A stretch of DNA of 64,000 bases from Celoporthe dispersa (GCA_016584495.1 WAID01000007.1:3148001-3212000), one strand, 5' to 3'. Numbered from the stretch's first letter, positions 35,482-47,404 are shown. Notes: generated by a model from the sequence alone, not told the origin. Translations and numbers: made by a program.

Positions 35482-37526
35482 ATGTCCGGCCCAGTGTAAG
35501 TCTCGCTGCCTGTCTAACTTTCAACCCCACCTTCCCCCATCCGATATGAGCCATTTGGCCGCAACTGCGACAAGCCCAGCGTCGTGAACCCCTCCATCGA
35601 GAGAGAGAAGAGGTCGCGGGTTCAAGCCCTCGGGCCCATCCATCCAACACATTGGATACGGAACCGGATTGCATGGTGCTTCAGCTCGGGCTGTAGCTCT
35701 TGCTGTTCCAGTCACCTCTCCCCTCCCTCCCCCTTCTCTTTTGTTTCACCAGCTGAGTGCTCATTCCAGCGCCCGCCTCGCCCATATCGCCGGTGGGGTC
35801 GGGCTTGGAAATATCAGCTCAGGACGTGATAATGCTGACAAGAATCACTATGCAAGTGCTGATCTCGGCCTTATTGGCCTGGCCGTCATGTAAGTCCCTG
35901 CCTCCCTCCTCCAGCTGCGCCAGCTCCGACACCATGCTGATCGCCGCACTCTCTGTCTCCAGGGGTCAGAACCTGATCCTGAACATGGCCGACCATGGCT
36001 TCACCATCTGCGCCTTCAACCGCACCGTGTCCAAGGTCGACCGTTTCCTCGACAACGAGGCCAAGGGCAAGTCCATCGTCGGTGCCCACTCCACCGAGGA
36101 GTTTGTCGCCACCCTGAAAAAGCCCCGCCGTGTCATGCTCCTTGTCCAGGCCGGCAAGGCCGTCGACGACTGGATCGAGACCCTCCTGCCCCTCCTCGAG
36201 GCCGGCGATATCATTATTGACGGTGGAAACTCTCACTTCCCCGACTCCAACAGGAGGACCCAGTACCTCAAGACCAAGGGTCTCCACTTTGTCGGCTCCG
36301 GTGTTTCCGGTGGTGAGGAGGGTGCCCGCTACGGCCCCTCTATGATGCCCGGTGGTGACGAGGCTGCCTGGCTCCCGATCAAGGACATCTTCCAGAGCAT
36401 CGCTGCCAAGAGCGACGGCGAGGCGTGCTGCGACTGGGTCGGTGACGAGGGTGCCGGCCACTACGTCAAGATGGTCCACAACGGTATTGAGTACGGCGAC
36501 ATGCAGCTCATCTCAGAGGTAGGATTCCCGTGCCGACGCCACCTTCAGGGCGCACCTCCCAGGCTGACCCCACACATCACAGGCGTACGACATCATGAAG
36601 CGCGGTCTCGGCATGTCCAGCAAGGAGATCGGCGACACCTTTGCAAAGTGGAACCAGGGCGTCCTGGACTCCTTCCTGATCGAGATCACTCGGGACATCA
36701 TGTACTACAACGATGAGGATGGCAAGCCCCTTGTCGAGAAGATCCTGGACCAGGCTGGCCAGAAGGGAACCGGAAAGTGGACTGCCATCAACGCCCTCGA
36801 CCTGGGCATGCCCGTCACCCTGATCGCCGAGGCCGTGCTGGCTCGCTGCCTGTCTGCCATCAAGGAGGAGCGTACCGAGGCCTCGACCAGGCTCGAGTTT
36901 GTCGGCCGCGTCAAGGAGTTCGACGGCAGCAAGGAGCAGTTCCTCGACGACCTCGAGCAGGCCCTCTACGCCTCCAAGATCATCTCCTACGCCCAGGGCT
37001 TCATGCTGATGCAGGAGGTATGTGTTCATCTGCCCTGGCGCCTGTGTGGGCTGACGCGCTGGTACTAACCGGTAAACCTCAATAGGCTGCCAAGGAGTAC
37101 GGCTGGAAGCTGAACAAGCCCTCCATCGCCCTGATGTGGCGTGGCGGCTGCATCATCCGGTCCGTGTTCCTCAAGGACATCACCAGCGCGTACCGCAACA
37201 ACCCTGACCTCAAGAACCTGCTGTTCGATGACTTCTTCAACAAGGCCATTCACAAGGCCCAGCCTGGCTGGAGAGACGTCGTCGCCAAGTCGGCCCAGCT
37301 TGGTATCCCAACCCCGGCCTTCTCCACGGCCCTGTCGTGGTTCGACGGCTACCGCACCAAGGACCTGCCTGCCAACCTGCTGCAGGCCCAGCGCGACTAC
37401 TTCGGCGCCCACACCTTCAAGATCAAGCCAGAGGCTGCCACTGCGACGTACCCTGTCGGCCAGGACATCCACGTCAACTGGACCGGCCGTGGCGGAAACG
37501 TTTCTGCCTCTACATACCAAGCATAA
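35482..37526 (+). CDS. GND1: 6-phosphogluconate dehydrogenase, decarboxylating
   Basis: Oxidative pentose phosphate pathway: 6-phosphogluconate + NADP to ribulose 5-phosphate + CO2 + NADPH, in the cytosol. Exons are 35482-35495, 35857-35889, 35963-36518, 36583-37017 and 37086-37526 (1479 nt, 492 aa, normal length). Visible motifs are the NADP fold GLIGLAVMGQNLILNMADHG, substrate loop VSGGEEGARYGPS, KMVHNGIEYGDMQ and the family signature QKGTGKWT. The gene is intact. Intron 1 is 361 nt, against 64-73 nt for the other three, and holds a second acceptor at 35769 after a strong polypyrimidine tract. That acceptor would insert 29 in-frame residues after MSGPV. Confidence 0.95.
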
Positions 37527-38175
37527 GTTGGAAGTGTTAGTCTGCTAGATAGAAGTCTGGACCTGTAGATCGATTCACCTGCCATCAAGGATGGCCACAT
37601 CAGAAGGTGGTACACAGCACTTTATAATCGGGTACAGGTACTAATACAAAAATAAAAAGATTTGCTACGTTATGAACAACAAAGCAACACTTTGCAGAAA
37701 TGAACCCTGAGGGGATGTCATACGTAGTAAAAAAAAAAAAAAAAGATTGCCGAGAGAGAACCAGGGCCCCAGACCAGCCTCCCATTTGGTATCTATTTGT
37801 ATCTTAGAACAAGAGCCATGTTGGAGAAATTCCAAGCCGTCATGCAATAGCAAGACAAGGCTCTCTCGAGTACCAGCCTGCCTGCTTGCGGGTGCGTGAG
37901 GCTAAGCTGTGGCTAGTGCGTGGTCTTGCTTATGTAATCATCTGTGATTTGGTTTTCTCAGGCTGGCGCGATCCCCCGGACAGAAGCAGTCGCGACTTTC
38001 ACTTTCAGCGAGCTTGCAGCCCCGTCGCGAACAGTCCATCAGATGCGCCATCTGCGATCATCCTCCAGCAACACCGACAATTCCATCGCAGCCGGTTCCT
38101 AATTTCAGTTCGATATCAATTACAACTGCTGCAGCAATACAGGACCACAGCTTCCACCTGGAGCCACCGTCCGCG
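37527..38175. other. intergenic
   Basis: 3' region of the dehydrogenase gene and promoter of ssr4. No gene is seen. A run of 16 A occurs at 37729-37744. Confidence 0.45.
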
Positions 38176-40209
38176 ATGGCAGACCCAAGCTCCAGCGTCC
38201 ACGATAGGATGGTCAGTCTCAACCGTCGCGATCCTCCTGCCCCTGCTGCAGTTCCATCCCTTGCTGCCACCATGCTGACTTGAGGCTTTCCACTACCAGC
38301 TCCAGCACCTGCATCTCGTTAGCACCTACCGCTACCCCGAGAGGACCACCATAGCGCTGCACGATCATGCAACTACCAACTGGCTGCTCAACATGCTGTT
38401 AACAGCCCCCAAGATCGCGCGAGACTCGGCGCCCTTCTTCTGGACCTATCTCGACGCTCCCCGGGATGGACAGATCATGCTCACGTGGCAGCCTCTGCAG
38501 CGGATGGGCACCACCTTCTCCTCCGATGGGTACATCTGGCCTGGTCCGGATGAGTTCTCTATGAGAGATCTGAAGAACGGCCTGGTTTGTCTCCCACCTG
38601 TCCACGGTACTAGGCTTGTCCGTGCATGCTAATCATGCTTGTCTCTTTTAGATGCTGGAAGTCTTCTCGCAGAGGGTAGGCTTTCGGCCAGGAGAATCGG
38701 TCGCGGCACATGCGCGCACCCGCTTCCGCCTGGTCCCGACCCAGAACGCCCCGGCTGGCGCGCCTCAGGTCGATCCCAGTCTCTGGCTCGTCCACTATGG
38801 ACCATCTCAGCAGCCCATTCCTGCTGAGATGCTGCCGATCCCCCCGCCCATGCAGCAGATCATGTCGAGCCGGATGACGCTGCAGAGAGGAGGTCAGATT
38901 GCGCGGAAGGAGTTCATGCTGGCCGACCGCCTCAACTGGCCCGCTATCAACCCGCCGCGGGAGGGCAGAGGACACCCCATGATGGCTCACCCTGGAAACG
39001 CTCGCAACGTGCCTCAGCAGATGGCCTATCCTCCACCGGCCAAGCGCAGCAGGACTGCAGCGCACGTCCAGCAGCACGTCGCCGTAGGGCCTGCTGGATT
39101 CCAACCTCCTCCCTTCATGCCTCCGCCCCTGGTGCCTTTTTGATGACGATGAGGACACATCCGCAGGTGACATGTTTGATCATATGACCCCACGCGATAT
39201 CAGCATGGCACGCTACACACGGAACCACGAGTGGATGGAGGAGGTGCTGGGCTCCGCCTACCGAATCGCGCAGATCGAGCCTGCTGATCTCGGGTTGGGC
39301 CTGCAAGGGGAGCTGTCGTCTGTCACGCAGGGCATATTCGAGGCTCCTGGCGTGAATGCCCACAAGCAGCCGCCGACCAAACCCGTTGTTGGCCGCCTGG
39401 ACCCCAAGCTAGCTGACATGTTCAAGAAGAGAGTCGCGGACAAAATCCGGGCAGAACAGACCGAGATGGCCAAGACGATGGCTCGACACGAGAAGCAGAT
39501 GGCAAAGTTCAAGTCAAACTCGATGCTGTTGCGATCCGAGAAGGAACTGCGGGCCGCTGTCGAGGAGACGGGCCCCGAGTTCTGGCGAATGGAAGGAAAG
39601 GAGGAAGAGGGGGAGGACAGCAACGACCACCTCAAGACTAAACACCACAGGAAAGTCGACGAGATTGTTGCAGATATCGAGTCGGCACTTGGACGCCACA
39701 TCGAGGTAGTCAGTGACGTGAAGCGCGTCCAAGATGGTGGATACCAAGAGCCAGCCCCAGAGCCTGTCGTCGTGCCAATGCCTCCAGCCGCCCCGGCCAC
39801 AGGCGATGCTAGCAGTGCCAGTCCAAACGAGTTCTCCAGGCCACCATCGCATGCAGGCTCCCAGAACAGCGGCGTCGTGGTCGGTGACACAGATGTGGAC
39901 ATGGGCGGCACTACCACTGGTGCGATGCAGATGGGAAACAACCCGACGCCTCAGACCCAGCAGCCTTCACCGCCACCAGCTGGTGCGATGACAGACAATG
40001 CTGATGCCCCTCCAGCGCCAGACGGACAAGGGCAAGTACCAGCCAGTGCGCCAGAAGATGTCTCCATGCAAGACTCTGGCCAGGTCAAGGACCCCAACAC
40101 GGCCCCAGACCAAGGTACAGGAAGTGGTGACTGGGTCGTTGTGCCCAAAGGTGGTGTCTCGCCAGGGGCTTCGGCCAGTGGGCCACCCACGGCGCCCCCG
40201 CCGCCCCCG

Positions 40210-40247
<38 letters not shown>

Positions 40248-40473
40248 GCCTGCGGAATCTCCACAGCCTGGAGATAGCAACAGGACCGGCGACAGCGACT
40301 TTGGAGACATGAACACGGCCGGTGAGGCTCTTAGCAGCTACGACGCTCGAAATGACGGAGACCTCGGAGATGGCATGGATCTCGGTGTCGAAGACTCGGC
40401 CTTCGGAGATGCTGTCTTTGGCGTTGAGGAGTCACGAGGTTCGGCAGCTGACACTCCGGCGGAGGGCATTTAG
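38176..40473 (+). CDS. ssr4: SWI/SNF and RSC chromatin-remodelling subunit Ssr4
   Basis: Fungal-specific subunit shared by SWI/SNF and RSC in S. pombe; nuclear. Exons are 38176-38211, 38300-38584 and 38652-40473. The N-terminal Ssr4 domain shows HLHLVSTYRYPERT, WTYLDAPRDGQIMLTW, FSSDGYIWPGPDE and the MLEVFSQR-G-RPGE segment. The second conserved part starts FDHMTPRDISMARYTRNHEWMEE; a charged helix (KKRVADKIRAEQTEM) follows, then a Pro/Ala-rich acidic tail with an alanine run coded by repeated GCT (about 40207-40250). The frame breaks by +1 in the T5 run at 39137-39141, giving an early TGA between the two conserved parts; T4 restores 713 aa. Confidence 0.88.
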
Positions 40474-42259
40474 TAGGCCTAGCCCTCGTGCTGGAACCCG
40501 AGGCGAACTCAACGGCCCGCCTAGGTGCAGCACTCAAGCAGCCTCTGCATCGGAGGCATCGCCTTCTGGTAGCAGCTGGCGCTCAGAAAGTCCTCGGCCC
40601 TTCTGCCTCTCGCTCGCGGGACTAGGCCACCCCTCCGCGCATGGCCGACTTAGCTGCAGACCGAACGCTGAGGACTGAGATCCACTCTACGAGATTTGAT
40701 TCGCCTAGAGAATATTCACTTGAACGTATGGGAGGGGACAGGGATGGACGTCATGCGAAGAACTAGGAATGGAGCCTTGTCATAATGAGCAGTTCGACAA
40801 AGAGCATGTGTGCCTGTAATGGGCACGGCTACTGAAAGGATTGTCACATATGCAAAGTGCCATGGACGCTACCACAGCACACCTTGATATTGTTCGCACA
40901 AACGATCGACGGCTGGTCGGGCGTGTTCAGACTAGGTTCAAGTACAGTGGATGGGATGCAGCATTGGGGATAATAATTTGTGCGTTTGCGTTGCACGCGA
41001 AGAGGGCGGGAGGAAAAGGCAGAGGCGGTCACATTTGAGAACTTTTACAGTACCGAATTGCATACATGTAAGATACAGGAAAGGAAAAAGAACCAAGCAA
41101 GCAGTTCCAGCCAACTTGTCAATCAGCACGATGAAAGGAATTCTAGGCCATGGTAGTTCGGGACAATGGCGCCGTTATGTAACCATTCAGGCGGGTGCAC
41201 AAGACTTCATGAAAGGGGGTTCGTTTGATCTCCCATCCCAAGCCGTGTCAGAACCCTCACGCACAATCTCATTGGGCCGAGGATGGGGCCTTGCTAAGGG
41301 GAGGGGGGAGGTGGAAGGTGAACAAGTCACGAGGCGAACCACATTTTCTCGAGCTTAAGTTTATGCTTATCCTTCCTTTTTGTCCTTTCCACCCCCCTTT
41401 CTTCCTGGTGTCGTCCGGGTCGATTTCTTTCCGTTGTATGGCAGGGCCTGCTTGACCGGCACCACGACGCGTGTAAGAAGCCCCGAAGAGACTCTCTCCC
41501 ACCGCCTTTTTACAATTGGGGGGGTTTCCTGTGATTGTGTATCGGAGAGCACTGGAGGAGAATGCGATGTAGACAATGATATATCCATTCTTGTGCCCTG
41601 AATTCCGAGCCTGCTTTTCACCGGGTCGAGGCGGCACGACTGCATTGTCGTCGCGATCCACGGGCCGGGTCCCCATGGCAGCCGCCAGCGTCTCATGTCG
41701 CCCCCCGGCCGCGCCCCCGGATGAACCGCAGTCCGAAAGCTCATGCGTTGACGTTTCAACCCTTGGCATGCCATCCCATGTTGGTCAAGAGATGCCAAGC
41801 CTCACTGTCGGCACCTGCTATAGCAGAGAGAGTCCAGCGAGGCTCACCAGGCAGGTTGCCGCACCAGCATACTGCTCCTACTATGGTTGCATGGTGATCA
41901 TGTCGCGAGGATCATACGCGGATCCCGTCGCAGCGCGGCACCGAACAGCTCACGCTGGGATGCAGTTGCTGATTCATAATATATCACCAAGGCACTGGAG
42001 AATAAGGGCCGCCCTGTTGTGATGACTTCTTGTGACTTTTTTCTTTCTTTCTCTCTCTCCGTCGGTAGTCTCTCTCTCTTTCTCTATCTGTTCCCTTCAT
42101 CAACCAACCTACCGGTCTGCAGGGCAGCGGTTTTATTTACATTCTTTTTCTTTTATTATTAATACAAACCCGCTCTGGTAGCCACGCAAGTGTTTTCATT
42201 CCATCAGCATACCTTCTTTTTATCTTTCTGTCTTGGTCAGTTGATAGCGATCCGTCAAT
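40474..42259. other. intergenic, 1.8 kb
   Basis: No supported gene. The right end (42040-42200) is T/CT-rich and is the likely promoter and leader of the next gene. Confidence 0.45.
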
Positions 42260-43209
42260 ATGCGCGTCTCGAAGGCTTTCGCTGCGGTTCTCCTCGGAGT
42301 GGCGATGGTGGAGGCCGCGAACAATAATAACGATGATGACTCGAACTCGAAGGGTATGAGCCAGCAGGATAAACAGCAGTTCCGGCATCAGGACCAGCAG
42401 CAGAGTCAGGACAAGGGAGACGATGACTCTGGGAATGGATCCAATCACGACAGTAATAATGATGACGGCAAGAACGCGGCGGACAGCAGCAGCAACAACA
42501 ACCCTGATCTTCAGCCTCTGCCGGGCCAGTTTGAGAGCGCACAAGGCGCCCTGCAGCCGCTTCCGGGCGCCGCGACCACCACGAGCACCGCCCTGCAGAG
42601 CCTCCAGTCTCTGGTGAGCACCGCCACCCAGATAGGCGCCGCAGCTACCCAGCAGAGCCTCCAGCCGCTCGGCGGCGCCGCCGGCATCACTCAGAGCACC
42701 TTGGCAGCCGCCAACAGCACCGTGCCCCTCTCCCTGCCCGTGCTCACCTCCGGCGCGGTCGCCGCGGCACCCACCGCCGCCTCCTTACCTGCGCAGGGCA
42801 TCTTGACGACCCCAGGCGCGCTGGCCGCCTTGCCCTCTGCGGGGGCGCGATCGCTGGCGCGGCCACGTCGCCGTCCGCCCTTGTGTCGCTGCAACCGCTG
42901 CCGGGCACGGTGGTGTCGTCGATAGACCCGGCGAGCCTGAGCCCGCTGCCGACGCAGCCGCTCACGACTATGACGTCCATGATCGCGACGGGGGATACGA
43001 CGCTCATGGTCACGATGACGGCGCCTGTTGCACAGGCGGCAAACGGGACGATCACTGCGGCAGCGGCATCGACGACGAGCGTGGCGGCAAACGGGGCAGC
43101 CGTGGTGCAGACGGCTGGGGCGGCGTCGTCGACGAGGGGGGTGGTGGGTGTGGGTATGGGTGTTTTCTTGGGAACAGTCTTGTGTCTGGTCGGTTCGTTG
43201 ATGGCATGA
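42260..43209 (+). CDS. predicted GPI-anchored surface protein with LQPLPG motifs
   Basis: Not a family I can name. Signal peptide MRVSKAFAAVLLGVAMVEA, then an Asn/Asp/Gln-rich acidic block, then a long Ala/Ser/Thr-rich part in which LQPLPG-like units recur (LQPLPGQ, LQPLPGA, LQPLGGA, LQPLPGT and the related LSPLPT). A hydrophobic C-terminus (GVGMGVFLGTVLCLVGSLMA) fits a GPI signal. Single exon. The frame breaks by -1 in the G5 run at 42841-42845; G6 joins LPSAG to GAIAGAATSP, keeps the repeat frame and gives 316 aa. Likely cell wall or plasma membrane outer face. Confidence 0.7.
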
Positions 43210-43682
43210 GCTTGAGGGGGGTGTCTGATGTTTGTAAGCTGATCAGAGCGGGGTGGGTTGTCCCGGGAGATTATGTTCTATGTAGCTCATTAATGGAACT
43301 GGACAAGTTACGGACAGGGAGTGGTGACTGATGGGATTTCCAAGACCATGTCAACCATAGCGGTATCACATCCCTCATCCCTCAACTTCTTCGTCGACTT
43401 CACAATGTTCGTGCTGGGCTCGAGGTCGTAGAAACACTCGTCTGTATAAGACACTGGTCATTTCGTGTTCCATGAACTCGAGTCCTCTGCAGACTGCTTC
43501 ACGAGGCCCGTCTGGAACCATAGGCGATGAGGTTGGAGCGACCAAAATTTTTGGGCCCATGGAGTATTCCCGAGATATTTCATGGCGCCACCCATTCAAG
43601 CCAGCAATGGGCTGAGGAGCATAGCTCCGGGACCAGAGGTGGATACAGGTCCCCATGCGTGTCTCAGGAGTCCAACACGACC
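43210..43682. other. convergent intergenic region
   Basis: 3' sides of the surface protein and the M24 peptidase gene. Nothing else is seen. Confidence 0.45.
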
Positions 43683-45168
43683 TCAAGGCTCATAAGGGGA
43701 TTGTGCCCTCCGTCCTGTCAAAGCAACACCGCCGTTCTCTGTGACCAAGACAGGGTCCTCTAGCCTCACACCAAATCCGACCTGCTTCCCGATCTCGTAG
43801 GCCTGCTCGCTGGTCACGTAGATGCCCTTAGGAACGGTCAGTGACTCTTGTCCGCCCAGGACCTAAATCAGAAAAGATGAAAGAAAAAGCATGCTCACCG
43901 GCTCGTTGCTGCAGATCTCGCCCACCCTCAGCTTCTCATGGTTGGCACCGTTCAAGTATGGGTGCTCATGCATCTCCAGGCCCAGGCCATGCCCTAGCCT
44001 GTGTGTGTAGAACTCAGCGTAGCCAGCCTCGGACACCGGTTTGCGAGAGGCAGAGTCCACCGCAGAGCAGGCCTCATCAGGATGCATCAGATTAAAGCCT
44101 GCAGACTGCGCAGCCTGTACGGTCCTCCAGATGCCCATGAGCTCGTCGCTCACCTTGCCGCCCGGCGGCAGGATCGTCCGCGTCACATCGCTGTTATAGC
44201 CATGAAGCAGGGAGCCGATGTCGATCAGGACAAACTCACCGTCCCCGAGCGTCTTGCCGTGTTTCCCGCCGTGGGGATAGGCCGCCTGGTCACCGAACAA
44301 GATGATGGCCCAGAACCCCTCGCCGACCCCGGCGCGGGCGAAGAGGGCTTCGCCCGCGGTCAGGAGCGTCCCCTGCGTCATGCCGACCCTGATGCACTTC
44401 TGCATAGACGCGACCAGCTCGAGGGTGAAGCTGTTGATACCCCTGAGGATGGCGATCTCGGCGTCTGTCTTGACGGCGCGCAGGGACTGGACGGTCTCGG
44501 TCATGGGCACGACCTGCACGCCGGCAGCCTGGAGCCCCGCGGCGATCATGAACCGCGCGTGCTCGTCGAGCATGACCTTGGAGAAGCCGGTCGCACTGGC
44601 CAGGACCTGGTAGGGCGATTCCTCCTCGGGCCACTCGATGACCTTCTTGTCCCTGTAGACCATATTCAGGCCTGCGATGCGGCCTGCCTCAAACTCTGGG
44701 CACGAGGTAAGAGAACTGGCCCTCCCTGTCGAGAACCATAAGGAAAGGTCTCTCGGACAGGTGGAAATTGTACGAGATGTTGGCGTAGTAGGCTGACGAC
44801 GCAGAGGGCTCTGCGATGAAGGCATCAACGCCAGCATCGTCCAGCGCCGATGCCAGGACCTCTTGTCGCTCCAGGAACTCGTCACGCCCGATAGGAGGCA
44901 CGTCGAGAAGGCCGACGTGCGGCTCGAGGTGCTCCCAGGCGCACGTCTCCAGGTGGGACGCAGACAAGTCGGGTGGTGGTTCTGGCAACCCGTGCCGACC
45001 GTTGCGGAACGGGTCAACGACGAAACGGTTGAAGCCACATAGGAATATTGTAGCAATGAGCAGGTGGTGCAGTATGTCTCTGATTAGCCCTTTGGTGGCC
45101 TCGAGCCGCGATCGGGGCAATGGAGGGTGCTCCTTGCCCATGGATTTCTCGAGAGCGGAACTCTCCAT
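43683..45168 (-). CDS. M24 family metallopeptidase (Xaa-Pro aminopeptidase/creatinase-like)
   Basis: Pita-bread fold hydrolase, probably cleaving N-terminal Xaa-Pro bonds. The N-terminal creatinase domain includes IGRDEFLERQ and DAFIAEPSAS. The catalytic domain carries the metal ligands: VLIDIGSLLHGYNSDVTRT (two Asp), GHGLGLEMHEHPYL (His), CSNEPV (Glu) and LVTENGG (Glu). A hydrophobic stretch near residues 33-48 suggests a membrane anchor or signal segment. Exons are 45168-43899 and 43862-43683; the 36-nt intron is very short. The frame breaks by +1 in plus-strand GGG at 44698-44700, between FSYLVP and EFEAGRIAGL; two G restore 482 aa. Confidence 0.85.
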
Positions 45169-45913
45169 CGTGCTGCAACAGCTTATTTTTTATTATTATT
45201 AATAATGCACAGATCACTTGTGAAATCGCTTGATATAACAAAGTGGTTTCAATGATGGGAGAGCGACAGAAGATGGACGCTGAGCAGGTGACGTTTTGGG
45301 AGCTTTTCGCCGTATGAAGGCCGCTATCTATCCTACTATCTACTATAGTTGATAACGAGGTCTCGCACCTACCTTGGGGGTGCCCGGCAGCCCGGCAGTT
45401 TGGGCAGGTGGGCAGGTAGGTAATCCCTGCCACAGCCAGGCACTACCCGTCATCACTAGCATACAGCACCAACCACTCTCCGTCATCTTTCTGCTTGAGC
45501 ATCCTTGTCCGTGGATGGTAACTTGCTGTGCTGCAACACATCCACAACCTGCCACCTCGACCACATCCCACAACCTACCGATCAAACCTTGTCACCCTCT
45601 CTCGACCGTCCTGCTGGCTGTTGGTACCAATCACCACAGCAGTCGGCAAGCTCGTGCTCCTGTGCAGCGCGCACTCTGTCCGGCCGCTCGATCCAGGGGC
45701 AGACGCCTTTTCCTTCTGTCTTGGGTGATACAAGTACGCACCCAAGACCACCACCACATTTTGAGGCCTGTGGTTGGGTGAGGGCGCTCTACAACGGCCC
45801 AGGTATCGCTCGAGATCTTTTTGTTCTCGTTTCTTTTCTCCCTCATTTTTTTTCCCTCTCTATTTAATTACTTTTAGTATTTTTTTTCCCTTCTTCTCTA
45901 GTCTTTGAGAGCC
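45169..45913. other. divergent intergenic region
   Basis: Promoters of the M24 peptidase (minus) and the DUF202 gene (plus). T-rich just before the DUF202 start. No gene is seen. Confidence 0.45.
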
Positions 45914-46432
45914 ATGTTGTCCCGGTTTCTGTGGAAGACCCCGGTCTATCAGAACACAGGCTCCACGGCCCGCGATCATCTTGCCTCAGAGCGTACCTTT
46001 TTGGCATGGATCAGGACGGGGCTTGGCTTCATCGCCCTGGGAATCGCCATTGAGCGGTTCTCCCAGCTGGACCTGAGGCAGCTGCTCAAGCCCTTGCGCC
46101 AGCAACAACAGCAGCAGCAGCAGGGTCGGCGGTCTCTCCCACACAAGCCCGATCCCGAGGATGTCGAGCATGAGCTCGAGAGAGAGCAGTCCCAGGTCCT
46201 GGTCGGCACCCTCCTGGCCTTGGGATCAGGCTCGATAGTCTATGGGACGTCACGCTACTTCTCAAACCTTAAGCTGCTAGAGAGAGGGCTCTTCAAGCCT
46301 GCCTACCACGGCTCGGCTTTTCTCGCAGCAGCGGTTGCGGGCCTGGCCGGTGGCGTGTACGGGTCTGCGCTCAGGAGAACATGGGCGGCAAGAAAGGAGC
46401 GTAGGGAGATGGAGAGGGCCGGTTCGCGATGA
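45914..46432 (+). CDS. DUF202 family small membrane protein
   Basis: Single exon, 172 aa, intact. The DUF202 start is clear: ARDHLASERTFLAWIRTGLGF, followed by helix 1 to about residue 50. A glutamine run (coded by CAG/CAA, about 46103-46122) and an acidic stretch form the loop. Helix 2 (LVGTLLALGSGSIVYGTSRY) and helix 3 (FLAAAVAGLAGGVYG) follow. Family members are three-helix membrane proteins; the VTC polyphosphate subunit Vtc1 is a distant relative, but the function here is unknown. The ATG at 45914 is chosen because the conserved part begins soon after. Confidence 0.85.
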   Translation: MLSRFLWKTPVYQNTGSTARDHLASERTFLAWIRTGLGFIALGIAIERFSQLDLRQLLKPLRQQQQQQQQGRRSLPHKPDPEDVEHELEREQSQVLVGTLLALGSGSIVYGTSRYFSNLKLLERGLFKPAYHGSAFLAAAVAGLAGGVYGSALRRTWAARKERREMERAGSR

Positions 46433-47404
46433 ACATATTCCGCCCAGATGATGCCTGGATCGCTCTCGACGGTGGCCACCACCCTGCTGTGGTCTAGGGA
46501 TGGCCGATATAACGAACTATCCCATATGCGAGACCATTCCACAGGAGTTGTCCAGGGCGGGGTGGGTCATTCCATCGTCCAACAGAGATGACACATTGAT
46601 GGTCCAGTCGATTCGGTCCTGCTCGGATGGGTTGTCTCTTGTATCGAGTTTACATTACGCTTGAGGTGGCGCATGATTCTAGATCTCTCTACTTCTTCTC
46701 TTCTCCCTGGTCAACTCTGCCCCTTCGGGATCACTCTATTCTCCTCCGCGACCTCACCGTCTTGGTTCCCTTGGCCCCTCCATGTGTGCGCGTGCGTGCG
46801 TGTGTGTTGGCAATTTTGCCTGTTTGGCCTCCCGGATAATGTCGTGCTCGGCCGTAGATTGGACGAGGTATCGCCAGTTTGGGGCGCACAAGGTTGCGCA
46901 TCGCTGGACTCACCCACTCAGTCCACTCAGGCATTCGGATAGACGGCTGGTGTCAGTTACCCTCGTCCCACATGCTCCGCTCAGCCACCATCTGGAAGTT
47001 GTGCCGTGCTCCTCGATTCAATGTTGCTTCCGAGAGTCAAGGGGGCTAGGGAGGGAGAACGAGGTGCCACCCTCAGTTCCTGAGGGGGCCCTTGGGCCCA
47101 GCAAAAGCTTGTCTCACCCTGGGCTGGGCCCCCATATACCAAGGGCCAGCCGCCTGAGCCGTGCAGCACTGGAATTCCACATGCCTTCCTGGCGAGGCTG
47201 GCCTGGCACACTCCTCATTCCTGCACTAGGCCAGCGGCAAGGCTGAAGAACAAGGACCCAAGGGCTGGGAGAGGAGGGACCACTTACAAGAGATATCTAG
47301 GGAGCCAGCCGCCCATCCAAACAAGAGATGCACAGCATGGTTTTGATCTTTTCTTCAGGTCCGCTGGTGTTCATCCCTTCATTCTAGATCTCATCCCGCC
47401 CAAG
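46433..47404. other. intergenic
   Basis: No gene is seen. Promoter side of the chitinase gene. Confidence 0.45.

Noticed and set aside
35605..35640. tRNA B-box-like sequence (GGTTCAAGCCC at 35619-35629) inside gnd1 intron 1
   Set aside because: The T-arm does not pair beyond three bases and no A box, anticodon arm or acceptor stem could be fitted around it.
38176..40473. Two separate genes at the ssr4 locus
   Set aside because: One T removed from a T5 run joins two conserved Ssr4 parts in one frame.
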